A stretch of DNA of 64,000 nt, taken from the NCBI GenBank assembly GCA_002794775.1, contig NBAY01000028.1:484420-548419 (forward strand), given 5' to 3'. This DNA is from Porodaedalea pini. Taxonomy: Eukaryota > Basidiomycota > Agaricomycetes > Hymenochaetales > Hymenochaetaceae. Under the pieces are notes generated by a model that was given only the letters and a program-made list of their open reading frames with translations, ran no database searches and was not told the DNA's origin. The stretch's first letter is position 1, and each line of letters opens with the position of its first letter. This document shows positions 11,495 through 22,725 of this stretch, in pieces. Both the position numbers and the translations under genes were made by a program.

Positions 11495-12354
11495 CCGCGC
11501 TCACGGAGGGAGAGCGACGCGCGAAAGTGAAGGTCTGGGAGGAGAAAAAGCCGGCGTTCCGCTCAGTAAAAGTGAGTTCATCGATCATAGAATTAGAATA
11601 CTCTACTCACCGAAGCAATCAAGTTAAGCACGATTTACGAGCGTCTGGATACTCTGATGGTCAGAGAACTGGAAGAGAAAGAAGAGACCCCGCGTGCTAT
11701 GGCCAGGTGAATCAACCTCGGCAATACGAAGGTCGGCATACCGCCCTGCAAGAAACGCGTCTGGCCATTCATGGTCGACGACGACTGGAAGGAAGATGAC
11801 CCGGATCGCAAGAAAGCTGCCTGGCGAAGGCTGGCGCAATCGAACCCGGACGACCTCGACCTCGACTCGCTTTGACTATCTCACTCGCTCGCCGCTTCTT
11901 CTGGTTCTGCATCTGCTATGCAGCGCAAAATCATCTCACTCTTCCTGTCGTCGCTCGCCGCTACCCCGAACAGCTCGTCAATCTCCTCTCCTAACAATGC
12001 TGCTTCCGCCTTCGAGTCGGAGCTTGAGTACGTACGCTCTCCGCACGATGTCGCCGCCGTCTTCCGCTGGGCATTTGCTCGTTCTTGCACTGTTATCAGC
12101 TCATTTCGTCCTTCAATCTCTCTCAATCACGTACCTCACGGCTGACCAGAACCTCTACGCGCGCTTATGGACTCGTTTTCCCCGCTGCAACTTATAGCTC
12201 ACTTATTAATCACTAAAAGGCTCACCTCAGTGATGGACTGACTCTCCCTAACAACGATATACCGTGCTAGAAAGCATGTAACAGTCAATAGAATGCAAAT
12301 AAAATATAATTAAGTTATAAAAATGTGGATCACTCACAGAAAGCTTTCTATTCA

Positions 12355-15300
12355 TTAAACAGTAAGTACATCCTGTGATAAAACCGTTGTCAGTAGATAA
12401 ATTGACGGAAATAAATACTTTACCTTGGTTAAACCAATTGTTACCCAAATTTTACGCGCCTCCTCATCATCGGCTTCGTCGATATCAGCCGATTCGCGAG
12501 GCTGCCGGTATGCTATCCTGACGCGGCAAGCCTGGGAGATGATCTGGTCGGGAAGAATGAGAGTTGGCGACCCGTCGTTGAGATAGGAGTCGAACTCGAA
12601 GAAGCCAACTTCGAGTTCGGGGCTAAAAACGAGACGAGTGATTCGGAGTTCCGAAAGAAAATGTTCGAAATCATATAACGTACTATGAGTCCCATATTAC
12701 GGTGTTAAGAACACCAGGTTCGAGCGGAAAAAACCAGCGAACATGTAGTAGGGTAGTGCTTCCTTCGATAAGCCGTTGTGAGTGTTTGAGGAGGCGCACG
12801 ACTTGGCCGACAAGTTTTTTTCCATTATGTTGGGCCTGGATAATTGAGTTCGGCGCATGATATATGTCAGAGGATGGGACGATTCGTCTCCCATCGAGTA
12901 CCAGGTATTTCAGGTACTCCACACGGTCGAGCAAAAAGTTCGGTGGGCTTGCGGGATTCGGGGGGAGTACGGCATTACGAGCGCAAACGTTCGCATAACT
13001 GTGATGTTTTCTGTAAAAATGGACCAAGCTCCTCTGCAGAGCGTTAGTGAGCTGGTCGACGGAGCCTGGGCCGGGGCTGAAACGCTTCCCAACTAAAAAT
13101 TTAATGGTTAATAAAAGCTTGAGAGTAAATTTTAAAATAAAATAAAAATAAAAAAAGAGACCATCTTCTGCTGCCTCATCAATCTCCCGGCATAACGAAG
13201 CTACGGTCCCTCGATTATCGCTATCGGTCTCCAATAGGAGACGCGCCGTTTCCCCTGCTCCTCTACCGATGGTCTCAGCGTCCGCGCGGGATATGAATGT
13301 GACGAGCTCCCGAAGGCGAACGTCCCTCTGGAACTCACGGAAGAAGGAGACCTCGATCTCTCCTCCTCCGTGATTGTTCGTCTTGAAGCTCTTGAGGGTC
13401 TTGTTAAGCCTCTCGAAGGTGAATGTCCAGAAGCCATAGACGGGCCCGTAGTCGCGGATTTGGTCGAGCATGTGGACAATATAATGGAAATTTGGCTTGA
13501 CGTCCTCGGGGTGGATCTATTAATTATTTTAGATTATAGTATCTGTTTGTTGAATCAGAGAACTCACCTTCAGGTATCCTTGTAAGTATTCATCCAGGAG
13601 AGTCTTCGCTCGTTTGAGATCGGGCTCTCGAACCGAGCGTCCAAGGAGTATCTTGAGAGCCGCTGATAACTTGAGGAAATTCTCCGCATCGTCTTCGTGC
13701 ATGCGAATCTTTGGCTTGGGCTTGTCGGCGGCGCTCTTCTCCCATCTCCTGTGTGCTTTCCGGTGCTCCTCAGCGGCGAGCGGTTGCCATTCGGCCCAGA
13801 CGAAAGGTACCTCAGAAATAGTGAGTCCCAATCGTCTTATCCCAGGAGCTCGAGACGAACTTACGATAACTGGCAGATATACAAGCGCCATGCACTTGTA
13901 CTCATCTGCGCTAAGGGAACCGGCCGCGGGATAGCCAACATTCGATGGCAGTCGTCCAACCCATGATGGCATCTCGAACTAGATGGAAATAGAAAGGATT
14001 TGTTATTTATTTGTTATTTATTTTACTATAACGTACCTCTTTAAGATAAGTATTCAAAAGGTCCAGCTCACGCTGGACCAGGTAAGGCTGCATTCGTTTA
14101 CGGAGCGCGTCTGTCTTGATCCAGGAGTCGTGCCATTGCGACTTCATAATGCCTGACAGAATAAATAGACGAGTTTGAAGTAAAAAAAAGAGAGAGAGGG
14201 GAAATGCGAACCTAGCAGAATATTATGCATTGGATCAACTACCGCCATACGGACGGTATCAAAATAAGGGAGTCTAGCGAGCTCCGTGTACCCGACGCCA
14301 TTCTCGTCGTAAAACTCCTGTTTCTCCTCGTCGTCAGTTAGCTCGCGGTACTCAAACGCGAGCTTGCGATTTTTTGCTCCAGTACGCGGTGTAGATACTT
14401 AATAAAGTGAATCAGTGACTATTATTAATTATTAAAGTATATCGTACCGTCCTTTAATCCATCGGCTGTCTTCAGGATCTCTAGTCGAGCTTCACATCTC
14501 GTACAGAAAGCTGTTAGGTGAGCATGGCTCGCCGCATGGCAGAGCTTACAGAGTGCAGCATGATCTATGCTTGCTGCAACGACCGCGACGCGGACGAGAC
14601 AACCTGTACCGTGTACTGGATATGCATATATTCAGTCAATAAAGTATTAATTATAATAACATACCTGCTGGGAAATGTGGCGTGTTGACCACGATGCCGT
14701 CCTCGTACAAGCGGATGAGATCGTCTACAACCGGTTCAAGAAGATATTGGGTTTGTTCGGCATCAGGGCCCTTCGGTCCTGGAGAAATGCCGCAGAGGAA
14801 AAGGTAACGTGGCCGATATCTAAGTAAGATACAAGAGATTGAGAGAGGCGGCGCGTCGTACAAGAAAGACAAGCTCACCTCAGCTGGATCGGCAGGTTAG
14901 CGATGCTGAATGACAGGGCGTCCGAGCTATGGGTCCTGCCGCTTTTGCTCTGTGTGAAGGTAAAGCTTTGATATCGTTAGTAAAGCGTCTGAGCCGACGC
15001 CGCTCAACATGCTCAACATCTCGCCGTTACCTGCAGCTTGATGATGCATTAAAGCGAAGACCGAGACTCACCCGTCATACCCGAGCACTAGTCCGATGCG
15101 GAGCTCATTCTTGTCGTCGCGATCGGGACTACGGTCGAAGAAGATCTTGTCATTCGGGGAATTGATAGTATTCCAGACCGCTCCGTCGCTGATGTCACGG
15201 TATTCGCCGTCCTTGTGTTTATTGTTTCTCCAGGAGTCCAGTAGATCCTCCATACCAGGCTGCATGACTAGCTCTGCCATTTGCCGTGAGATCGGGTCAA

Positions 15301-16384
15301 AGGGGTATTTTAGCTTCATTTTTGCGTCTTCTGTAGGAGTTCTTCGCTCGAATAGAGAAGTTAAGCAGTCCGGACATTCAGAGGCTTCAGGGGAATCATG
15401 AGAAAAGACGCGCCAACAGCCAGGGCACAGTGGCAAGATGAGGAACTTGTCGTCAAGATTTAACTTGTGGAATGCTGAGCCTAATGTAATGATAGGAGAC
15501 GAGCCAGCCGGCCAGACATCGAGAAGGGAGAAGACGTGCTTGAGGACTCGAAGGGTGAGGTTGCATGCTCGGTGCGGCAGATGATAAACCAGGTGGAGCC
15601 AAGTTACAAGCAACAAGATTATCCGCCAGAAAAAAGTACTGTCCGAAAATTTGATAACGCGCTCTAGAGTCTGCGGCTTGTCTGGAATGTTGAAGATGTA
15701 TGTAGGACGTGCAATATAATCAGGAATGTCGTGGAAGCGCTCGAGCGGCGGTCTTTCGGCTCCTCGAACGGCTGCATACATGAATAATCATCGTAATAGC
15801 GTGCCATGTACAGACATCATCTGTCAGTGTCCTGCGAAGTGAATAGAATAATGACACGCACCTGGGGGTTCGTAATGAGCCTCATCCTGCATCTCTACGT
15901 CCTGTCCCCGCACTTCTCCCTCATCGCTCGCAAACGCGCCGTCCCCTTCGCTCTGACTGTCCATCCCGCCCCATTCGCCGAATGCTCCCCCGTCGCCATC
16001 GTCTTCGTAGATGAAAGTAGGCTCGTTCGCACCCGGTGCAGTAGAGGCTCCAACTGCGGCTGCGACTGCGGCTGCAGCTGCATCTTGCAGTTGCTGCTGT
16101 TGCTGTTGCACTGGCGCTGACGCTCGTGTTGGTGCACTGAAAGGCTGAGCGGCGTATCTTGAATCGAATCTTGCTGGCTCCGAGCTTGCTGAGTTGAGAT
16201 CGCGCTTGGAATGCCGAAGGAACGTATACACCGGCTGCATACGTCCCTTGTCGTTCGTGTCGCTCAGGCAAGTCCGACACTTGCATAGCTTGGTTCTTTG
16301 CTGGTACTTGTACTTGCTCTTTTCGTTGCTTTTGCTGTTGTTGTTGCTGTTGGTTTTGTTGGTTTTAGTCTTGCTGCGTGCCAT
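12355..16384 (-). CDS. Tnp2-family transposase of the CACTA element
   Basis: Many short exons join in frame from ATG 16384. Exon 1 (to 15862) encodes a basic Asn/Lys-rich start, a CKCRTC cysteine motif and Gln/Ala tracts. Exon 2 (15771 to about 15071) begins AVRGAERPPLERF and contains CPGC and CPDC pairs, ending at GYDG. Later exons encode SDALSFSIANLPIQLRYRPRY, the signature VVDPMHNILLG (about 14230), and GPVYGFWTFTFERLN with NNHGGGEIEVSF (about 13350-13450). These are Tnp2/Transposase_21 hallmarks. Tnp2 enzymes excise and reinsert CACTA elements by recognising their ends. No internal stop was needed in any hand-spliced exon, so it may be functional. The 3' end is uncertain: the frame reaches a stop at 12355-12357, and a further small ORF at 11881-12126 could be an alternative last exon. 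Confidence 0.85.
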
Positions 16385-16795
16385 GTTTGAGTGAGAAGCC
16401 ACGAGCGATGTCGTGGTGTGAGTCAAGGTGCAAGGTGTCTATATGCTGCGCGGAGCTGCGCGTCGCGTCTAAGTCGAATGCGTCGTCCCGAGGCCGATCT
16501 ACGCAAAGGTAAATCCTAATCTTATCTACCCCACTTACGTTAATAACTACTTCGGATTATGTCAGCTACACGGACCTAGACGATCTGATTACCTTGCCTA
16601 TACAGGGCAAGTAAACTACACAAAATTGTAACGTAACTACACACAACTAAACAGACATTTTGGCTAGCTCATCTAGCCAAAATAAATTATATTTGTTTAA
16701 GTAAGTTATTCAAGCCTATACAATTTTTTTTTGCTAACCTATACCGCTTTTCTGTGTACATTTGTATAGATTAGTTAATACCGGCTACGCGCGGG
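16385..16795. other. CACTA transposase promoter and right subterminal region
   Basis: This non-coding stretch lies between the transposase start and the right TIR. It contains GTCTAG-like words and a hairpin, TTTTGGCTAG (16658-16667) paired with CTAGCCAAAA (16673-16682). The hairpin mirrors the organisation of the left end. Confidence 0.6.
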
Positions 16796-16822
16796 TGTAT
16801 TAACACCCTCTGAAACGCAGTG
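16796..16822 (-). repeat. CACTA right terminal inverted repeat
   Basis: The reverse complement starts CACTGCGTTTCAGAGGG. It matches the left TIR at 23 of 27 positions and is followed by the TSD AAT at 16823-16825. Confidence 0.9.
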
Positions 16823-17532
16823 AATGCATATCTACAGAACTTGCTGCTCAGATATTTTTTATTTTGACCTTTGAAAAAGTCTTGACCAAGAATTGAAACA
16901 AATATTTAAATAATTAAAAATCATTTTTGTTTATTACTTAATTCTTCCAATAAAGGGAATTTTACATAAGACAAACGCCGATCATTATTTTACCAACTGC
17001 CGGAGAGCCCTCTTTACTGTCAGAAATACAACGATGGGACTTGTATTTCTTCACAGCAATGGCAACCTGAAGGAATCAAGTCCTTTCCTAGTTTAAAATT
17101 AATATAGCAAGTTGTGATTTTGTGTTTCTCTGGGACATTTTCACACAGATACCGCATTCTAAGAAGGTGGGAGGAGCAAGGCGAGCTTGACAGCTTAACC
17201 CCTATTTTTATTTGAATTTTTAGATATTTGGTTTTCCAAAAAAATTGAAACAAATTGATGGGAAATCAAAAACTACGGATTCATGCATAACTTCCTTACT
17301 TGTATTACAGAAAAAAAAATCTCGACCTCTAAAACTCAAAATTCCGGGCCGGGCGGAGTTGATGCTTTATGCCGCGCCCAACCGTAGTACAATCTATACT
17401 TAGGAGGGATGCAAAATAGCGGAACGACAGTAAAGTAAGAGAGCGTAAAACCCGCTCGAGCCGGAACAAAAATAAGACGCGCTTAGACACATATTAAAGC
17501 CAAAATCGAAAACATATCTTCCAGATTCAATC

Positions 17533-20242
17533 CTATCTCGCATGCTCTTCTTCCTCTTCTCTCTTTCTAAATATCCTCAAGGGCAACGGTATCCTCCCCT
17601 TCCTCCTCTCGTTCCTCGGCATGCTTTCTTCTGCGCCCGGGCTGCCAGCATGCGCTTGAGCCGCGGCGGCGGCGACACGCGCGTCCTTCTCGCGCCGGCG
17701 CTGATGCCCCCGGAAGAGCAAGACGAAGATGGCGCCGCTGCAGATGGAGGTGCCGTTGAAAATCAGAGAGCGGTGCATGTTGAGCGGCGGCGCTGCGGAA
17801 GAAGAGGCGCGTAACGCGGACATCACTGTGAAGGGAATAGGTAAAAGATGAAAAAAGTTAGTACTGTACTATAATGTAGCTCTCGAATAGATATACCTAG
17901 GACGAACACTATGCTAGCAATGTTCGCACTGTAGCATAAAATAATAATAAAAGGAGCGCGTCCGTTCAGTTTTCCATCTTCGCTCTTCCGAACAAGAGGA
18001 AAGAAAAGAACAGGACGGACCTGCACCACAAAATCGCCGAGCTCGCATCACTATTCCGCGTGAGCTCGCAGCCGAGCTCAAGCGCGACGGGGAGCATGCT
18101 GATCGAGCACACGCCAATTACGACGAAAACCGCGAAGAGCGCGCCTGCGTTATGAGGACGGGCGGCCCAGATGAGCGAGAGCCAGGCCGCGGCGATGAGC
18201 GGGACGGCGACGCGCACGGCGAGTCCGAGATGGTGCGTGAGCACGCGGTCGAAGAGCGGTGCGGTTGCGAAGGCCGCGACGAGGCCTGAGAGAAGGAGAG
18301 CTGCGCCCTTTGAATTGTCATTAAAAAATGTCAAAAAAGAAAGGAGAGGGTGACGAAAGCGATATGTGCACCATAAGACCGGCCGTGTCTTCAGAGTAGC
18401 CGTAGGGCTCTAGAATCTGATTCGAGAGGAGCGAGAACGTGTTCACTCTACCGAATTGTCAGTGCTGCAATTCTTCAGTCTCTTCTAAGACCGAGATATC
18501 CACCCACCCAGCAACGAGGACGCTGAACACAAGCGTCAAGATCACAAAGTCGACGCGCTCGCGGAGCGTCATGTACGCATCCGCGTCCATCTCGTCCGCC
18601 CCCCCAGTCCCTAGTCCATCCGCTGCTGTGACCGCCGTGGGAGGGAGCAATCCGAGCGCACCAATCTTAAGCTTGTCCTCAACCGTCGACTCTGGCTTCG
18701 ATGTCGATGTCGATGTCGGAGACGTCGGGCTTTCCAGCCTCAGCGCGGGGTTAGACTGCGTGAGTACGGAATCGTGCGTCAGGGTGCAGCGACCCGGATC
18801 GTATAAGAGCGAGCGCGGAAGGAGGCCGAAGATCGCGCGGAGCGTCGTGAGGAAGTGGTGGGAGGGCCGTGAGCCGGAGTACGCTATTCGTTATAACAAG
18901 AAAGCGTAGTCAGCGATAGATAGACACTTCACGCAGAACAGATCGGAGAATGAAGAAAAGGAACGCAAGGACACGCACAAGGCGGAGTTGGCGGTTTCGC
19001 GCCGACAAGGAGGGCGAACGGAGCTACGGCTGTCGAGATGATGCCTAACACCAACACCTACAGTTTTCAGAGGTCAGTCAGTACGAGTATAGAATATGAA
19101 AATTCTATAGAAAGAAATCACGCACGGAGGTACGGGTGTCGGCGATCATGGGCGAGATCAGTTGGCCAATGGCGGTGCCAACCGGATTTGCTGCACAGAG
19201 TAGATAAATCAATTACTCGACTCATTAATCTTCGACTCGGAAGACAAGGAAAGTGCGGAAGACGCATGCACAAGGAGTCGGATACCTGGAGCTGAGATAA
19301 TCGATAGAAGAAAAATCTAAGGGGATACGCACAGATAGACATGAGCATCGTCGCCGTCGTGCGGCCTTTCAGATCGAACCACGTCTCGGAGAACTTAGGT
19401 GCCAGGACCTGGAAGATCACCTGCGGTACCGCGCTCAAGAACTTCATTTAGAAAGAAATACAAGTACCGTGTACGCAGTTGTTTTTTTTTTAGCGGAAAA
19501 ACAGTCATAACAGTAGTGGTTAATGAGTTCATTTGAATTGGACTGTATCGAAATGAAGGCAGGCGTACCTGGCCGATAATGAGCAGTGCATACGCGCTGC
19601 GTGGGCTGAGCGAGTGTGCTGTGCCTGCAAAGCGTACCCAGGCCGAGAGGATGAGGAATCCAGTACCGATGAAATACTGGCAAGTCAAGGTGTCCGAAGC
19701 GAAGTATAGTAAATCATCGGTTCTTCTTGTATGGAAGACGGATGAGAGACACGACTTACAGAAATTCGGAGACCGAAGCGAGAGCAGATAAGGGGAACGA
19801 GCGGGGACACGAGAATGTACGTGCAGCCCACGATGTTCCCGAGCCAGTTGACTTCGTCGAGCGAGATACCAAATGCTTGCGATGCTGGATTCAAATGAAC
19901 AAACCAAGAATATTAGTTAATTAATTAATTTTGCAGAGTTGTAGCTCGGAGATGAAGACAGGACGAACTGCTATTCGCAATGGGCCCGAACCACGGCATG
20001 TTCATACCAGCAATGATGTTGAGGGCAATAATTGCCAGTACGCCAGCGTACCGTTGCTTGTATAGTCTGAATGGCGGTTGCGCATCCAAGTTTGCGTCAG
20101 CGACGGAAGGACCTGTGCGGTGCTCCAGCCCGCACTGCGTGCTAGAGCCGACTCGTCTGTCCTCATCCGAGTCCGACGTGAATACCTCGAGCGTGTTGTC
20201 CGCCGCAGCGCGCTCCTTCGTATCCCTATCGTTAGAGTCCAT
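17533..20242 (-). CDS. Major facilitator superfamily transporter, FLVCR/MFSD7-like
   Basis: About ten exons. ATG at 20242 (MDSNDRDTKERAAADN) is preferred to upstream non-ATG codons. After an acidic N-terminus comes the first helix, FRLYKQRYAGVLAIIALNII, typical of the FLVCR (SLC49) family. Later helices are LDEVNWLGNIVGCTYILVSP (about 19800), FLILSAWVRFAGT (about 19640) and the loop GTAIGQLISPMIADTRTS (about 19150). GILVLGIISTAVAP follows, then a long variable loop (about 18600-18850), and helices at 17970-18330 and 17720-17950. The C-terminus is charged (KREEEEEHAR). Animal relatives move heme or choline; the substrate here cannot be read from sequence. Topology fits 12 helices in a plasma or vacuolar membrane. 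The right end of the MITE-like element lies about 150 bp past the stop. Confidence 0.82.
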
Positions 20243-20949
20243 AGTAGTAGTCAGGGTATGAGCGGGGCGACGTAAGTACCGCGCCAAGCTTTTGAATAGG
20301 CTCTATTGGAGTTGGTGTCACTATTAGAAGTTTCAAGAAGCTGTTCCTATCATCCGCGTCGCTCCAATCGGGCAGACTGAGATACACGCTGTTGAATTGG
20401 TAGTATTGTGCGGGCAGTTGCGAAGATAGCGAGACGTCGGGTATAAGTCCGTGATGATGGTTGACCTCAGTTCACTGTTTGCGTTCTACGAGCAAGTATA
20501 GGTATGCATGATAGCGGTTCTTAGAAGAGCCCAGTGTGAATGAGTGCACATGCACAATGTATAATATCATGATAGGAAGCAATTTTCGAACTCTGAAGGA
20601 AAGGAGCGTGGTACCAGTGTCCGACGCTTTGGGACCCGGCGCTACGTAAAACCCGATCACGTGCTCCTGTCGCGTAACAGGTGCGTGATGGCACGTCACA
20701 CGCCGCGTTGAAACTTGCAGCATGACGTCGGTTCCTGAGCTGCGACTGTCTCAAAGCCTCTCCAAGCTTATTATTTTATTTCCTCAAAGTCAACGTCATG
20801 CGCAGACGGCTCCTCGTCATACCCCTCCTTTCGAAAGCAGCTCGGAGAGTATATATTCCACGCATGGGTGGAGAATGAACGTCGCAGTACGACTCAGTCA
20901 TCTACGCGTTCACTAACACTTCAGGCTCGAATTACAATTTCATACCAAT
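20243..20949. promoter_or_regulatory. Divergent promoter region of transporter and hydrophilin 1
   Basis: 707 bp between two divergent starts. Near the hydrophilin gene there is a CCCCT word (20822-20826), which matches the stress-response element core. TATATAT follows at 20850-20856, about 95 nt before the ATG. Both are motif matches only. Confidence 0.45.
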
Positions 20950-21810
20950 ATGCCTCTTTTCGGACACAAGCTCCGTGATGTACGTCCACATCCTGTATAG
21001 CTTGTCTTAGGTACCTGACTGACTCTGACGACCTGTACAGAATGCCACGTCCAAAGTTGGCAACAATGACAATGCGGGGCTCGATAACTCTGGCGAGGCT
21101 GGAGGCGGAAGGAAGCGCCTGCAAAAGAACCAGGCTCCGCAACATGACCCTCTCTATCCCTCACCGAACGCACCCGTCGCCGACGAGCGTGGGCACGGCG
21201 CTGGCTACGGTCAGCACGAACATGGCATGGGCATGGGCGGCGGTGCCGGTGCCGGCCAGCAGCGCGGATCCAACAACAACGACATGAACATGAACGATGG
21301 TCAGACTGGCTATGGTTCTGGTGGAGCTGTGGGTTCGACTGGTGGTGGTGCGCCGCACCAAGGCATGGCACCGCAATCCGACGCGACGGGAGACCCCGCA
21401 CAGCCGCGCACTGGCGGTGGCGGCTCGCGCTTCACGGGCAAGGTTGAAACGGCGGTGGGTACGATGTTCGGGAGTGAGAGTCTCAAGCAGAAGGGGTTGG
21501 AGAAGGAGCAGTGAGTTTAATTTCTCCGATCTCCACTAATTCTCAACTGTTCCTTACGCGAATTTAATTTAGGGAATCACAAGCGCTGAAGGTCCAAGCT
21601 GCAGATATCAGCGAAGCGGAGCGCCTCGAGCAGGCTGCGCTCTCTAGACGTGAACGCGCTGTCGCGCACGGTGCACACCCCGACTACAAGCATCTGGGCG
21701 GCCAGAACCCCGGCGCGGGCCCAACGAACGTGAATGAAATGGGCGGCGGTCCGAATACGGGCACTGGAGGTGTTGGCGGTGCAGGGAGCGGCGCGCGGGG
21801 AGGCTATTAA
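20950..21810 (+). CDS. Hydrophilin-like Gly/His/Asn-rich stress protein 1
   Basis: Three exons, 20950-20979, 21041-21510 and 21573-21810, with introns of 61 and 62 nt. The product is about 245 residues. It begins MPLFGHKLRD and continues through a low-complexity Gly/Asn/Met/His segment. A conserved block follows (GKVETAVGTMFGSESLKQKG, then a Glu/Ala-rich helix EAERLEQAALSRRERAVAHG), and the protein ends in a Gly-rich tail. The block is shared with the next gene and resembles CsbD/LEA-like hydrophilic proteins of fungi (inference). Such proteins are usually soluble, disordered and induced by stress or in resting cells. The CCCCT and TATA motifs upstream fit that. No membrane segment or signal peptide is seen. 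Confidence 0.8.
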
Positions 21811-22725
21811 TTCAGCGATTTCCACTCATGGGAAGGACGACGAATGATATGGAATGTGAATGCAGTGTACTATTAGCTGTATTTTGAGTCTTATGCATAT
21901 AGTCAGATTAATTTGCTCGATTCTCTGTGCATCGAGTGAGACATAGTTGAATGGTCTAAATTTATTGATGAGTGATGTTCCGATCCGTCATTAATATTTG
22001 TTTATGTGAGCCGTAGTTAGCACGACGCGACGCGACATGTTTTCTGCTCTTGCTCTCACTAGCGACCTCCTCTCGATCTAGCTGGGCACTCTTCTCTTGC
22101 TAACGCCTTCACAGTACCTCAACGCAACACTCAAACCAATATCTTAACCAAACCAAATTCAAGACATCAAAACATCACCAAGATCAATATTAATGAATGG
22201 GAGGGTTTTTTAAAATACTCTCGTAGCTTTGCCCCACCCACGTCATCACCTCATCATCGTCTAGCTTCAGAGACCTCAAAGTGAATGGAAACTGCGGACT
22301 ACGAACTATAATGCACATGAATACGATGGGGTTCTTCGTGAACTGCACACCGACTGTGTGCCGCTGCGATAGCTGCGTTGGTCGCTAATGAAAACGAAGA
22401 GACGAAGATGGAACTTGGAAAAGTAGAAGGGTCTGAAGGCCCGGGAGACTCCATGCTCGAGCTCCATGCAAGTAACTGCATAGCGGAGCCTCTCCACCCC
22501 TATTCCTGTGCTCATATGACAAGGCGGAGGCTCGGAGCTGTTCATTGCTTGTGTCATTGCCTGTCATAATTGTCTTCGCAAACATCAATGACGGATATAT
22601 AAGAGCGAGCCAGGCACCTCGACGCCGCTCCTTACAAGAATCTTCATCGCCAACCTACAAAAAAATCTTCGAACACACTTAATATACGGATTACGAAAAC
22701 TCCATCTCGAACGACCGCAATAACA
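21811..22725 (+). promoter_or_regulatory. Intergenic and promoter region of hydrophilin 2
   Basis: No gene is seen. The gene-proximal part has CCCCT at 22497-22501 and TATATAA at 22596-22602, about 125 nt upstream of the ATG. A CT/AC-rich leader precedes the start codon. The pattern resembles that of hydrophilin 1. Confidence 0.5.

Larger units (their letters stand above)
6425..11875 (+). pseudogene. CACTA partner (accessory) gene, interrupted by the LTR retrotransposon
   Basis: The frame opens at ATG 6425 (MDQQTGIFDPAFLAYYSTW). It runs through an acidic Asp/Glu tract and a basic RRKKRARL stretch, then exons at 6911-7096 and from 7161. Introns are 6860-6910 and 7097-7160, and a third lies near 7362-7408 with a less certain donor. 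The coding frame stops at the LTR element (7648). It resumes exactly at 11499 once the element and one CCGC copy are removed, continuing TEGERRAKVKVWEEKKP and ending at TGA 11875. Two in-frame TGA codons (6668-6670 and near 11707) fall where a sense codon, plausibly Trp, is expected. The position inside the CACTA element suggests a TnpA-like or other accessory DNA-binding role, but no family is recognised. The gene is inactive as it stands. Confidence 0.7.
6019..16822 (-). mobile_element. CACTA (EnSpm-type) DNA transposon with Tnp2 transposase, interrupted by an LTR retrotransposon
   Basis: The termini are 27-bp inverted repeats (6019-6045 and 16796-16822, 23/27 identical) that start CACTG. 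They are flanked by a 3-bp direct repeat AAT (6016-6018 and 16823-16825), the TSD length expected for CACTA elements. The element spans 10,804 bp, or about 6.95 kb without the nested LTR element. It carries a Tnp2 transposase gene on the minus strand and a convergent partner gene on the plus strand. Subterminal regions contain repeated GTCTAG/CTAGAC words and hairpins, typical of transposase binding zones (inference). Confidence 0.92.
5907..17384. mobile_element. MITE-like element (about 670 bp) split by the CACTA transposon
   Basis: The left end (5907-5935) begins CAGTTGGGCGCGGC. The right end (17356-17384) is its inverted counterpart, with 13 of the first 14 positions matching and 22 of 29 overall. 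TA flanks both ends (5905-5906 and 17385-17386), as expected for a Tc1/mariner-type target duplication. Without the CACTA element and its extra AAT copy, the element would be about 671 bp. The right arm (16823-17384) is AT-rich and has no credible ORF. Because the TA duplication is only 2 bp, the element call is moderate. It would be the oldest layer of the nest. Confidence 0.5.

Noticed and set aside
11881..12126. 81-residue minus-strand ORF at the end of the CACTA transposase
   Set aside because: Could be an alternative last exon of Tnp2, but the spliced transposase frame already stops at 12355-12357. Kept only as a note.
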